Below, one piece after another: positions 46,360-58,668 of a DNA stretch of 64,000 nt. The position numbers and the translations under genes are program-made. Every line of letters starts with the position of its first letter. Position 1 is the stretch's first letter. The stretch comes from Tolypeutes matacus (lineage: Eukaryota > Chordata > Mammalia > Cingulata > Chlamyphoridae). The notes beneath the pieces were generated by a model, which had not been told where the DNA came from, ran no database searches, and saw nothing but the letters and a program-made list of their open reading frames with translations. Location: contig JAKSZT010053881.1 in the NCBI GenBank assembly GCA_026826555.1, forward strand, positions 10,477,485 to 10,541,484, written 5' to 3'.

Positions 46360-46660
46360 TGTTTGTTTGTAATGATCCAGGGGCACTCTATTTCTTTTAC
46401 AATACCCCTGTCTACCTCCCAGACTCAGTTGGTGCCATTGTCCCCCAAATGTTCTGCATTTAGCCACAGTGATCTTCCTTCAGTTCCTCCGTTGCACTAT
46501 ACTCCCTTCTGCCACATGACTTTTACACATGCTATTCTCTCTTCCTAAAATGCTTCCTGCCTCTTCCCAGCCCCATCCTCAAACTCTTACTTATCCTGCA
46601 GATCTCAATTCAGGGACATCTTATGGTATAATTAAGCATAGTTGACCCAGAACAGATGCC
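46360..46660 (+). mobile_element. L2 LINE fragment
   Basis: Sense L2 phrases CTATTCTCTCTTCCTAAAATG and CTTATCCTGCAGATCTCA, close to the ORF2 end of L2. Confidence 0.65.
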
Positions 46661-46997
46661 CTTCTATGAAAGGAAAACACCTAACCAATGTGGATATCTA
46701 AATAAAAACTAAATAGGAAGCCACTCAACTTTTGCATGAAGGTGAGCCAGAAAATGCAAAGTCAAGATTTTCTTCAGTTTCCATTATTGGGTCCATTCCA
46801 ACACACACCATGGGAACACAGTACTGTATTCTCAGCAGGAATAACAAGTTTTAATTACAAAATTAATAAATACTTGCAAATATTCAAACCACCTGTAAAG
46901 TCTTCCTACCCCCAACCTGCCTATTCTCACTGACCCTGAGTAACCACTATGGATGGTTTCTTGTGTCTTCTTCAAGACCTTTGTCTATGTATGTCTT

Positions 46998-47330
46998 AGT
47001 TTGCTAGTGTGCTAATACCACACAATGGACTGGCTTTTTACAACAGGAATCTATTAGCTCATGGTTTCAGAGGTTCTCATTCAAATAATTAGAAAGCTCA
47101 CTGTCTTAGTTTGCCATAGAACTGCAGATGCAAAGTATCAGAAATGTGTTCATTTTTATAAAGAGAATTCATAGTTCTGAGGCTGTGAAATGTCCAAATC
47201 AAGGCACCATCAGAGATGCTTCCTTACAAAGTCAGTTACTGTTGATTCTGGTATCCTGCCACATGGCAAAGATGGCTGCTGATCTGTGTGTGTGGTCTGA
47301 TTGCTGATCACTGCTTTTGATCCCTGGCAG
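46998..47330 (-). mobile_element. Two adjacent ERVL/MaLR-like LTR fragments, antisense
   Basis: TGTCTTAGTTTGC starts occur at about 47001 and again at 47103. The second is related to 66-300. The first is truncated by the second. Confidence 0.55.
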
Positions 47331-47439
47331 GCCTGCATGGATAGCAGCAATTGTTTCCATCCCCACAGACATAAATGGCAGAGGAATCTTAAAGAAACAT
47401 CTTTCTTTTTTCTTTCTTTTCCCATTTGAGAGCAAAAAT

Positions 47440-47910
47440 AGAAAACATACAAACTAATGGCTCCAGCACGTACCAGGAGAAAAAACAACAGCAATCCCAG
47501 AAGAATGGGAGAATTAGATATCTAGAATTACAACAATGTAATACTCAGAATGTCCAGTTCTCACCAAAAACATGACAAAACACACTAAAAAAAATAGGAA
47601 GGTATGGCCCATTTATAGGAAGAAAAGAATTTGACAGAAACCATTCCTGAGGAAGCTGATACATTGGAATTATTAGTCAAAGATATTAATTCTACTGTCT
47701 TAAATATGTTCAATGAGTTAAAGGAAACCATGGACAAAGAACCAAAGGGATTTAGGAAAAATGTTGTCTGAACAAAATAAAGAGATAGAAGTTATATATA
47801 TATATATATANNNNNNNNNNNNNNNNNNNNNNNNNNNNNNNNNNNNNNNNNNNNNNNNNNNNNNNNNNNNNNNNNNNNNNNNNNNNNNNNNNNNNNNNNN
47901 NNNNNNNNNN

Positions 47911-47970
<60 letters not shown>

Positions 47971-50900
47971 AAAAGGAACCAAACAAAAATTCTGGATCTG
48001 AAAAGTACAGTAATTGAAATGAAAAAACAACAACAACAAAACTCACCAGAGGGACTAAAAAACATGAGTGAGTAAGCAGAAGAAAGGATAAGTGAACTTG
48101 GAGACAGGAAAACTGAACTTATCCAGTCAGAGGGGCAGAAAGAAATAGAATGAGGAAAAATGGACATAGGCTGAGGGACTTGTGGGACACCATCAGGCAT
48201 ACCAACATATTCATCAAAGAAGTCCCAGAAATACAAAAAAGGGACAGAGGAAATATTTGAAGAAACTATAGCTGAATACTTCCCAAATCTGATGAAAGAC
48301 ATGAATATACATATTCAAGAAGCTCAACAAACCCCAAGAAGGATAAACTGAAAAAGATTCACACCAATACACATTATAATGAGCTTGTCAAAATCCAAAG
48401 ACAGAGAAAATTTTGAAAGGAGCAAAAGAAAAGCAATTTGACACATACAAGGAATCCTCAGTAAAATTAACAGCCAATTTATCATCAGAAACCATGGAAG
48501 CCAGAAGGCAGTGGGATGACATATTTATAAAGCCCTTAAAGAAAAAAACAAAAAACTGTCAACCAAGAATTCTATAACCATCAAAATTATCTTTCAAGAA
48601 TGAAGGAGAAATTAAAACATTTACAGATAAACAAAAGCTGAAAGAGTTCATTACCAAAACCTGCCCTACAAGAAATGCTAATGGAAGTCCTTCAGGCTGA
48701 AATAAAAGGACACTAGACAGTAACACAAAGCCATAAGAACAAATAAAGAACATTGTTAAATGTTACTACAGAGGTAAACATAAAATCCTGTATTATTGTA
48801 CTTAGGGGTTGTAACTACTAATTCCCTCATACGACTTAAAAGGCAAATGTGTAAAACAATAATTAAAATATATGATAATGGGCATACAGTGTTGAAAGTT
48901 ATAATCTGAGAAAACAACATTGTCAAGGGGGAGGGATGGAGATATATAGGAGTTGAGCATTTGTATACTACTGTAACTAAGTTGGTATTATTCAAACTAG
49001 GTTGCCATTAGTTTAAGATGGCAATTGTAATCACAAAGGAAACCATTAAGGAAATAACTGAGAATATAAAGAAAAGGAAATCAAAATGGTACATAAAAAA
49101 CAACTAAGTACAAAAAAAGAAGCAGTGATAAAGTAATTGAGGAGCAAAAAAACCCCACATAAGACATACAGAAAAAATAGCTAAATGGTAGATGTAAATA
49201 CTGCATTATTAGTAGTTACTTTAAATGTAAGTTAAGTTAAACTTTCCAGTCAAAAGGTAGAGATTGGCAGAATGGATTAAAAAAACAACTACAACCCATG
49301 ACCCAACTACATGTTGTTTATAAGAAACACATTTTAAATTATGCATTGAAAACTACATATTGATAAAAGGATCAATTCATCAAGAAGATACAACCTTTAT
49401 AATCATATATGCACCCAACAAAGCTTCAAAATCTACAAAGCAAATGTTGACAGATTTGAAGGGAGAGCTAGACAATACTATATTACTAATAAGAGACTTC
49501 AATACACCACTTTAAGTAATGGATAGAATATCTAGACAGAAGATCAGCAAGGAAATAGAGAACTCTAGCAACATTATGAACCAATTAAACCTACCAGACA
49601 CATAGAACACTTCACCTCAAAACAGCAGAGTTCGTATTCTTCTCAAATGCACATGTATCATTCTCTAGGATGTGTTAGACCACAAATGGTGTTACATTTT
49701 CATGTAAAATCCTAATACATTTTTAAAAGATTGAAATCATACAAAATATTTCCTCTGACCACAATAGAATGAAGCTACAGATCAATAACAGAAGGAAAAC
49801 TGAAAAGTTTACATTTACAAATATGTGGAAATGAAATAACACACCATTAAACAACTAATGGGTCAAAGAAGAAATCACAAGGGCAATCAGAAAATATTTA
49901 GACAAGAATGAAAATGAAAGCACAACATACCAAAACTTATGGGATGCATGAAGGCAGTGCTGAGAGGGAAATTTATAGTTATAAATGCCTACATTAAAAA
50001 AGAAGAAAGATCACAAATAAACAGCCTAATTTCACACCTAGGGGAACTAAAAAAAGAAGAGCAAAATAACCCAAAGTGAGCAGAAGGAAGAAAATAGTGG
50101 ATTAAAATGAAAATAAATGAAATCGAGAATAGAAAAACAATAGAATCAACAAAACCAAAAGTTGGTTCTTAGAAAAAGTCAATAAAATTGACAAACCTTT
50201 AGCCAGATTGACAAAGAAAAAAAGAAAGAGAGAGGACACAAATAACTAAAATCTGGAATGAGAGTGGGGATATTATTACCAACCTTACAGAAATAAAAAG
50301 GATCATAAGAAAATATTATGAACAACTGTACACCAACAAATTAGATAACTTAGATTAAATGGGCAAGTTCCTAGAAACATACAAATTATCTAAACTGACT
50401 CAAGAAGAAATAGAAAATTTCAACAGACCTGTAACTAGTAAAGAGATTGTATCAATAATTTAAAAAACCTCCCAACAAAGAAAAGTTCAGGATGTAGAAT
50501 TACCATGGAACTCAGCAATCCCACTTCTTGGTATATACCCCAAAGAAGTAATAGCAGGGACTTGAATAGATATTTGAACATCATGATTCACAATTGCCAA
50601 AACGTGGAAGCAACCCAAGTGTGCATCAACAGGTGAACTGACAAATAAAATATAGTATACACATACAATAGAAGATTATTCAGCCATAAAAAAGAATAAA
50701 GTTCTGATACATGCCACAGCATGGATGAACTTGAAGATGTTAAGTGAAATAAGCCAGATGCGAAAAGACAAAAATTGTATGATCTCACTTACATGAAATA
50801 CTTAGAATAATCAAATTCATAGAAACAGAGTAGATTATAGGTGACCAAGAACTGGGGTGGTAAGGGAAATTTAGAGTTACTGTTTAATGGGTATGGATTT

Positions 50901-51055
50901 CTTTTTGGGACAATGAAAATGTTCTGAACATAGTGGCAAAAGTAGTACAACATTGTCAATATATTTAATGCCACAGAATTGTACAATTAAAAAGGTTAAA
51001 ATGATTTTCATGTTATGTATATTTTATCACAATAAAAAGTAAAGAAAAAAAGTAA
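47440..51055 (+). mobile_element. Old L1 with internal deletion
   Basis: 5' region (TATGGCCCATTTATAGGAAG), ORF1 region about 48180-48700, ORF2 endonuclease region about 49230-49900 and the start of RT. At about 50491 the sequence jumps to the ORF2 C-terminus and 3' UTR, ending near 51055. The RT core with the YXDD-type motif is missing. Frames are heavily broken. Confidence 0.8.
47793..47966. repeat. (TA)n microsatellite containing an assembly gap
   Basis: TA repeats run up to and resume after exactly 100 N's at 47811-47910. The true repeat length is unknown. Confidence 0.98.
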
Positions 51056-51554
51056 GGCTGGTGTTCATGGGATTCACTGCTCTTAACATGTATCCAGAAA
51101 TGTTATACTGAGTAATATCATTCAAGATAATCTATTCATCAGAGAAGAAGAATGGGAATGGGACCCAGCACCTGGCATTTGGGATGGCAAAAATGAAGTG
51201 GAAAAGCAGACCTTGGTTGGTAACTGGGGCTCAAGGTAGAGTCCTCTCCTGCAGTGCCTGTGTAAGAATGGAAAATCTATGAGACCCAGCAAGAATGGAT
51301 GTAGATGGTAACCTGGGTGTCTATCAGCAGCTGGTGTCCAGAGTGGCTTTGTAACATTTAGGGTTGTAGTATCCATTGGGGAGCACCTCAACCTATTTCA
51401 ACCCCAGTGATTTTGAGGTGAAAGTTCTTCATTTACTGCTTACCTGACTTCTTAGTGGGTCCATCAGGAAGGATGACTCAATGTATGAAAACTAGATGCT
51501 TATGCAAACAGCTACAGAGTAGCTTGGCTGGGGAGAGACAAAGCTTATGTGCCA
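51056..51554. other. Intergenic sequence, no gene seen
   Basis: An 89-codon antisense frame (51122-51391) is open but not recognised. Confidence 0.4.
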
Positions 51555-52480
51555 CTTCCCCTCTATAAAATCCCTCAGTGGCTGACAGATGCCTATATGA
51601 TAAAATCTGAACTCTTCAATCTGACATACAAAACTTTCTATGGTCTGGCTCCAATCTATTTTTGCAATCTCTTCTCTCCCCACATTGCCTACATTAAACT
51701 TTCCCCATAAGCCATTTTTGTCATATCCCTGTTCCCTTAACATGACATTTTTTTTTTTTTTTACCGGGAGGTACCAGGGATCAAAGCTGGGTCCCTCAAT
51801 GTGGGAGATGGATGCCCAACCATTTGAGCCACATCCGTCCCCAGTTGACATGACTTTTTTTTTTTTTATTAAAACAAGTATATTTTTTAAAATTTCTTTT
51901 TCTAACAGGCATTTTCATTTGTTCATTCTAAATATAATGCTCATTTTAAAATAATTATGTAAAACATCAATGATTTCACACCTTATTTCTATTTTTTTTT
52001 TTTATAAATATATATGCATATATGTGTATTTGCTTACAAAAATGTTATTTTTAATGCAGGTCTTTGTGCCTTTTCTTACACTGTTTTTTATTGGCTTGCC
52101 CTTCTCCATTCATCTGACATCTACTCAGGCCCCAGCATGTCTGGGAAATCTTCCTTCACTGGCCACATTAGCCTGCAGTCATCTCTTTCTGAAACATAGC
52201 ACCTTCCGTGTATATCAGTTGTTTAGTATTTATCATTCATTCTTCATGTGTGCCTTTTAAGTGGATATGTCTTTCTTGCAAGTGTATGCACAAGAGCAAC
52301 TTTGTATACCTCACAGCATGGGCGTGGTAAATGACCAGATTAGATATCTTCAAATGCATATTAAATGATTGTCTGATATAACCAAGTGTATTAAGGAGTA
52401 ATTGCCACATGCATTTATTGAGGGTAGGGATCATGACACAGTGCCTGGCAATCATTCAAATTTATAAAAGTGAATGATTA
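51555..52480 (+). mobile_element. L2 LINE, 3' half, with nested SINE
   Basis: Sense L2: AAAATCTGAACTCTTCAA, CTATGGTCTGGCTCCAA, then after the SINE TGGCTTGCCCTTCTCC and a terminal CAGTGCCTGGCAATCATTC. A T-rich insertion also separates 51855-52040. Confidence 0.65.
51747..51847 (-). mobile_element. DAS-type SINE, monomer, antisense
   Basis: A T-rich tail then a minus-strand tRNA-like head. ACATGAC repeats at 51740-51746 and 51848-51854 form the TSD. Confidence 0.85.
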
Positions 52481-54284
52481 AATAGAGAAATAGAAGGATA
52501 TGACAAAGGAGTTTGTAGGAAGGAACAGGATCTAATTTTGTTTGTGGAATGGCAAGGATGTGTTCTAAGGAGAGAGACGAGCAGCAAGGGACTCAGTTAT
52601 AGTATCTATCTTCCCAATTGTTCACCACTGTGCTCTCTTCTCCTAGACTGTCCACACCCCACTCCCTGCCCCGCAATTAGCATTGCCTAGTAAGCCACAG
52701 AATAGACAGAAAAGTGAAATCCATTTGTTACTGATGTGGTAATGTTATCTTCCCTGTCTTTGGTCTACAGTCCTATGACAAGGCAAATACCTTGGTGTGT
52801 GGTGCCATACAGATTTGGTTTTGGGCTAGTCTTAAGGGTACCGGCTCAATTTGGGCAGGTCTATGTCCTCTGCCATCACCTGGAACAAGCCAGTTCTGCT
52901 CTCCTTCCTTAACCCTGTGGTGTTCTAGGACATAAGGTTGCCCAGAGAAGTATATTATGAGTTAAAATCCGGTCAGGGGAATGAAAGCCTGACGCAAACC
53001 ACAAGCCAAGACTCTCTATAAAACAATCCAAACTTTGGATAGCCTCATATTTTGCATAGTTTCTTGACTCCACAGTATCAGGACGTGGCTGGACTCCTGT
53101 GCTTTTTTACTTGATCAGCCACTTCTTGTGACCCACGACTGGGGCAGGGGTCAAGGTGGTAGGGAAGCCCTAGGATTGCTGTGGAAGAAAGGAGGTGCAG
53201 ATTGGCCTAGTTATTCCAAGTCTCAGATGCTCTGCAATGATCCTGATAAGGATAGGGATATTAGCAAGCTTAGCCTGGTGACTCCTGGATGCTGCATCTG
53301 GAATGAGATCTTTACATGTAAGAGCTAGAGGGATCACAGGCTGTCTAGCCAAATCTTGAGCCACAGGTGCCAATTTTACAACACATACCTCCTTTTCCTG
53401 CTCAGGTGCCTGTCAGTCAGCAGATAGATCTGTAGATCATAGGATTACCTCCATAGCTTCTAAATTATTGAGTGTTTTTCCTGGGTCAGGAATCATTTAT
53501 TTTAATTTCAGCCCCTTAACTATTTTTATTATTTATTACTAAATATTTGTCTGGATTTCTCATCACTTCCTGGTTTTTACTTTATGAAATAGCTTTTCTT
53601 AAATGCATATATTCTGATGAATTATCTATGATTTTTCTACCATTACCCTTATGGCTTGGGAAGAAAAGGTTATTTCTTTAGAGATATATTGTGCCTTTTT
53701 TTTTTTTGCCTTTCAAGTGTAGAATTATTTTTGTTTTTATGAAAGAGGTTTTTTAAAGGATAAATTTCATTAGGCTGTCTTAATTCTGTTTACTATTTAC
53801 CATCACGGGAACTGGTTAATATTCAGGGTGTTCCTTTTTCTATCTAAGTCCCTTTCTAAAAATTAGGTCAGTTAGTTTGTCAAGGGAAAAAAGAAAAGGT
53901 CTACAGCAGAAAACATCACAACTGAGATCTGACTGAAATGTTCCACGAGTGTTGAGTAATGCCTTTGACACTGCAGATACCTCTGCTTTCCTTATAATTC
54001 TTAATCTTTAGACTGAGACATTAGGAGACTCATCTGTTGCCAAGTACTTTAGTTATTAGAGTGCTCGTAAGCCCAGAGAATCCTATTTCTCTTTTTGGTG
54101 AGATGTAAAACAGAACTTAATAAACACCAGCAAAATCACTTTTTTCCCTACTGGTTACACAGTATCTGCTTTCCTCATGTTCAAGCCAGGTTGGAAAGAA
54201 AGGAAATAGATAAGTGTCTACTCTGCAAGTATTGTGCTGTTTGTTTTACAAATGAAGTCCCAAATAATGCTTATAATGACCCTG
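52481..54284. other. Intergenic sequence, no gene seen
   Basis: No repeat family or gene recognised. The longest open frames are about 67 codons and unremarkable. Confidence 0.4.
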
Positions 54285-54425
54285 GTGCCTGCATTTGACA
54301 AATGAGAAAACTGAGGCTTAGAGAAGGTAGGTAACTTATCCCAGATCACACAGCTAATAAATTGGCAGGGTGAGATTCAAATTTAATCCATCTAATTTTA
54401 AGGCCTGGGCTATTCTACTAGATCC
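54285..54425 (-). mobile_element. MIR SINE, antisense
   Basis: Antisense MIR core: GAGAAAACTGAGGCTTAGAG, then AACTTATCCCAGATCACACA and GCTAATAAATTGGCAGG. Confidence 0.9.
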
Positions 54426-56190
54426 TTTACTTCTGAAAAAGACAAAGATCACTTATCTAAACTGGGCAATGAGTCAGCAATAAATATTTAATCCAGGTTC
54501 CCACAAAAATTAGAGGCCAACACAAAGCAAGGAATTATAAACCAAGCTAGAGAAGCTAGGGTGCTATAGACTTCAGAGGTCAGGTCAGAAACTGGGCCAG
54601 CTTGGGACCAAGGCAATAGAGTTTGAAATGAGAAAATGAGGTCCCATCAGAATCCATTCAGAAAAGAAGGGTCTGCCTGTCCCATTATACTGCCTTTAAA
54701 CGGGTGTGGCCTTTAGAATTCAAAGGTTCTAAGGAGAGCAACTCCCACACATCTGTTTCTGTGGAACTCCTCCACTCACCTTCTGTGACCTCATTCAATC
54801 TTGTTATCCCAGGTCTCCTTCCCCTTACGCCACCTCATCGGTCAGTATTGAGCCTCTTTGCCCTGATGACCTGTTCAGACATGCTTGTCTGGCTTAGACT
54901 GGCTTGGACTGCATCTTGGATGCAGTTCTAGAGTTTGCCCTCCAGTCTCTTGCTTCCAGACCTTTGCTTTCCATTTGCCATGCTTCCAGAAAGGGAGATT
55001 TGACTCAGATCTGACACAGCTATCATCAGAGTGAGGTCAGAAATCAGATGGATAAAATGAGAGCTGGGAAGCCCAAGTTGCAAAAGCAAGAAATAGGGCA
55101 AGTAGACAGTGAAACGCCGAGAACTGTGAGTAACTCTCAGTAAAAGTTTTGAGAGACTCTATGAACTTTATTTTACTGTTAAATGTTAACAAGAATTAGT
55201 TTTCACAAGTTGGTTTTAAAAAAACTTCTTTCTATACATCTTGGCTAGTTTGCTTGGTGGTGGGTTGAGTTGTTCTTAGATTTTCTGAGGTTCTGGTGGA
55301 AGTTTAAGGCAAGATAATTCCAAACCCTTTCTGCTGAGGGCATCTTTGACATAAGACATATGTAGAAGTTAGTTGCATGGTGTGTCACTGGTGGGCTCCA
55401 CTGACTAGCTAACTACATGACCACTATTGGTCCTTGAGAGGTATATACCCAGGGTGTGAAGCTCTAGTTTTGGTTCCAAGTCTTATTTGGTCTCATTCTC
55501 TGGTGAGCTGGACTGGAAACCATGGTAACTATAAAAGTCTCTTTTATCCTTCTAAAAGAAGAGCCAGGCCTAATACCCTCCCTCTAAACCTTCTCTTTAC
55601 TGTACCTCACCCACTCATCACCCCTTCCCCTGACCCTCACCTTACTCTTGGGCCTTCCAAGGTCAGAGTCAGGCAATCCCAGGTCAATCTCACCACACAG
55701 CTCCCTAGAGTTCTACAAGGGAGAAGAGTAGTGTGAGGTCATCCAAAAGGGGGCTGAGAGTAAGAGAGTAAATCTCTTTGGTCCTCCCACATGGCAGTGC
55801 CCAAATGACATGGAGATGATGAGAAGTCTGGTAGGGCATGGCAGGCCCCAATACTCATGGACTTATTCCTGAGTACACATGAGGTACTCCCCGGGGACCC
55901 CTAGAAACTTAAATGGAGTGCGAGGGAGAACATTGTAGGAGAATGAGGTCATGAATAGGTGGGGAGCATGAGCTCACAAAATGTGATAAAAACGCCCATA
56001 TAACCGCATTTGTACTCACAGGCTGGAGGCCTTACTTAAATTTACTTAAATCATAAGATTTAAGTAATGATCTTATAAATCTCCTTAACTTTTTGAAGTT
56101 GATTTCATATAAGGTAGGGGCAAGGGAACTCTATTTCAGTTTAATTTCATCAGCCTCACAAAGTGATTCCATGAGTGGAACTTTTTTTAA
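54426..56190. other. Intergenic sequence, no gene seen
   Basis: A 100-codon frame (55434-55736) is open but has no recognised motif. No RNA gene recognised. Confidence 0.4.
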
Positions 56191-56737
56191 AAGTAAAAAC
56201 ACCATTTATTTATACCTCATTTATATATAATATAAAAATTTGGAAAACTGTAAATGTTAAAGAGGATATGGAGAGAAAGGAATGCTTATTCACTGTTGGT
56301 GGGAATGTAGAATGGTACAGCCACTGTGGAGGACTGTTTGGCAGTTCCTAAGGAAGTTGAATATAGACTTGCCATGGGACCCAGCAATACCATTGATAGG
56401 TATATACCCAGAAAAATAGAGAGCAGTGACATGAATAGGTAACTGCACACCAATGTTCATAGCAGCAATATTCATGATAGCCAAAGTTGGAAACAACCCA
56501 GGTATCCATCAACTGATAAATAGATAAACAAATTGTGGTGTACACACACAATGGAATATTATGCAGCAGTAAGAAGAAATGAAGTCGTGAAACTTATGAC
56601 AACATGGATGAACCTGGAAGACATTATGTTAAGTGCAGCAAGCCAGACAAAAGGACAAATACTGTGATTACCCTATTATGAACTAAATATATTATGTGAA
56701 ATATAAATATATATTATGTGAAACATGCATATGGGTA

Positions 56738-57175
56738 TGTGATGATTAGGTTAATGTGTCAACTCAGCCAGGTAATTGTGCCGAGTTGTAATACATATTT
56801 GCAATATGTAATACATATTTATGGGCTTTAGTCATCAGTGAGTTTACTGCATAGATGGCTGATTACATCTCCATCAACCAGGGAGATTGCCACCAGCAAT
56901 TATTGATGCTTTATCCAATCAGTTGAATGCCTTAAAAGGGAAAGTGATTTCAGCACTCAGGGAGAATTTCCCAGCTCATCTTTGGACAGGCAACATCTCC
57001 CAGAAATTCATCAAGGACCTTCATTGGACTTTCATCGGAATCCCTGGTTTGCAGCCTGCCTGTGGAACCTGGACTTGTGCATCTCCATGGTCACGTGAGA
57101 GAATCTTATAAATCTCATCCTACTTACAGATGTCTTCTGTTGATTCTGTTTCCCAAAATAACCCTGACTAATACA
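56738..57175 (+). mobile_element. Solo LTR, MLT2/ERVL-like
   Basis: TGTGATGATTAGG...CTGACTAATACA with a perfect 5-bp TSD GGGTA (56733-56737, 57176-57180). It contains the ERVL-type phrases AATGTGTCAACT and CCAATCAGTTGAATGCCTTA. Confidence 0.9.
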
Positions 57176-57692
57176 GGGTAGAATTGCATATATAAGACCG
57201 TTTTTCTTTGAAGCTGAACAAATATAAGTTAATACTACACGATGTTAATATCACACAAAGAAAAAAATTATACTAAGTGAAGGAGAACACAGAGTACCAA
57301 ATATTGTATGATTCCATTTATATAAAATGTAAATATAAATCAATTTATAAAGATGAAATGAGATTAGTTGTTATGTAGGTCTGAGGAAGGAATGGTAAGG
57401 GGTGTGGAGTCTCTCTTTTTGGAGTAATGAAATTGTTCCAAAATTTTTGAGATGATGAATGTACAACATTGTGATTATACTAAAAGCTATTGATTATATA
57501 GCAGCTATGTACAATGGGGGAAGCATAAAGAAATTGAGAGGTGAAGAATTTTCTTGTTTGTCTGGTTTTTGTTTATTATTATTATTGAAATAATGAATAT
57601 GCTCTAATAATGACTGAAGTGATGAATGCACAACTATGTGATTATACCAGATACCATTGATTGTACACTTTGGATGAATTGTATGCTTTATT

Positions 57693-57884
57693 TTTTTATT
57701 TTTTATTTTTATTTTATTTTATTTATTTATTCATTTATCCCCCCCTTGCTGCTTGTGCTCGCTGGGTCAGCCAACCACGCCGCGTGGGCGGGCTTGCCTT
57801 CACCAGGAGGCTCCAGGAACCGAACCCAGGGCCTCCCATATGGTAAACGGGAGCCCTACTGATTGAGCCACAGCCGCTTCCCTA
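57693..57884 (-). mobile_element. DAS-type SINE, young monomer, antisense
   Basis: Reverse complement of the 21181 copy with an intact head and T-rich tail. A perfect 11-bp TSD TATGCTTTATT lies at 57682-57692 and 57885-57895. Confidence 0.92.
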
Positions 57885-57957
57885 TATGCTTTATTAATAT
57901 GTATCAAATAAATTGATTTGTTTTTTAAAAAAGTAAAAACACTTATTTATACCTCAT

Positions 57958-58403
57958 GTGAGAATATTCTAAATGAATGATCTTGAAATGGGAATGTCAA
58001 TTCACATAACTAGATCTATTTCTCTATCAAATGGGTCTTTCACATCAGGAAGTAAGAGTTTTTCTAGTTTTAAAATAATGAAGATAGAGGATTTTACAAA
58101 TGCTTAGGTTTCCAAATTCTAGGTAGAGATTTCCTCTTTTAATAACTAACAACTGCTAAGGATATTTACGAGTATATTTTGAATCTAAGTATTGTCTTTA
58201 AGAATTGTATTAATATATTAGTACTAATAGGAATGCAGTAAATCTGTTTGTGCTTCTCAGGAATTTGACAATCATGGAGGTCATTTATTTCTTCCTCCAT
58301 CTCTTCCTTCCTCCCTCTCTCTCCATCATCTCTCTCCCTTAAATGATTATAGTTTAGAGCTAAATTTTATAAATAGTTTTAATTTTTGTTAAATGGGGTT
58401 TTC
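57958..58403. other. Intergenic sequence, no gene seen
   Basis: AT-rich with a short TC-rich tract near 58290-58340. Confidence 0.45.
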
Positions 58404-58414
58404 TATTCCCTACT

Positions 58415-58494
58415 TTTTTTTTTTAGGAGGTACCAAGGATCAAACCTGGGATCTCCTATGTGTGAAGCAGGCGCTCAACCACACCCACTCTGCA
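58415..58494 (-). mobile_element. DAS-type SINE monomer nested in another SINE
   Basis: Antisense head and T tail bounded by a perfect 11-bp TSD TATTCCCTACT (58404-58414, 58495-58505). The TSD sequence belongs to the truncated second monomer of the host dimer. Confidence 0.75.
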
Positions 58495-58505
58495 TATTCC
58501 CTACT

Positions 58506-58667
58506 CATTGTGGCAAGTCGGCACTCAACCACTGAGCCACATTGTCTTTCCAGAGTTGGGTTTTTTTTTGTTTTGTTTTGCTTGTTTATTTTGTTTTTTT
58601 CAGGAAGCACCGGGACCTCCCATGTGGGACGCAGGAGCTCAACTGCTTGAGCCACATCCACTCCCTG
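58506..58667 (-). mobile_element. Short-linker dimeric DAS-type SINE, truncated
   Basis: On the minus strand: a first head, an AAAAACCCAACTC linker, then GACAATGTGGCTCAGTGG and a second head truncated at its 3' end. This is the fourth example of the same junction. Confidence 0.72.
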
Positions 58668-58668
58668 C

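Larger units (their letters stand above)
56221..57930 (+). mobile_element. 5'-truncated L1 with nested LTR and SINE
   Basis: ORF2 C-terminal end and a long 3' UTR (GATTATACTAAAAGCTATTG type). An unusually long TSD, 30 bp at 56191-56220 and 27 bp at 57931-57957, starts AAGTAAAAACAC and ends TTATACCTCAT. Frames are broken. Confidence 0.9.

Noticed and set aside
47718..48302. 194-codon antisense frame spanning the gap
   Set aside because: Depends on N's and TA repeats; antisense to L1 ORF1.
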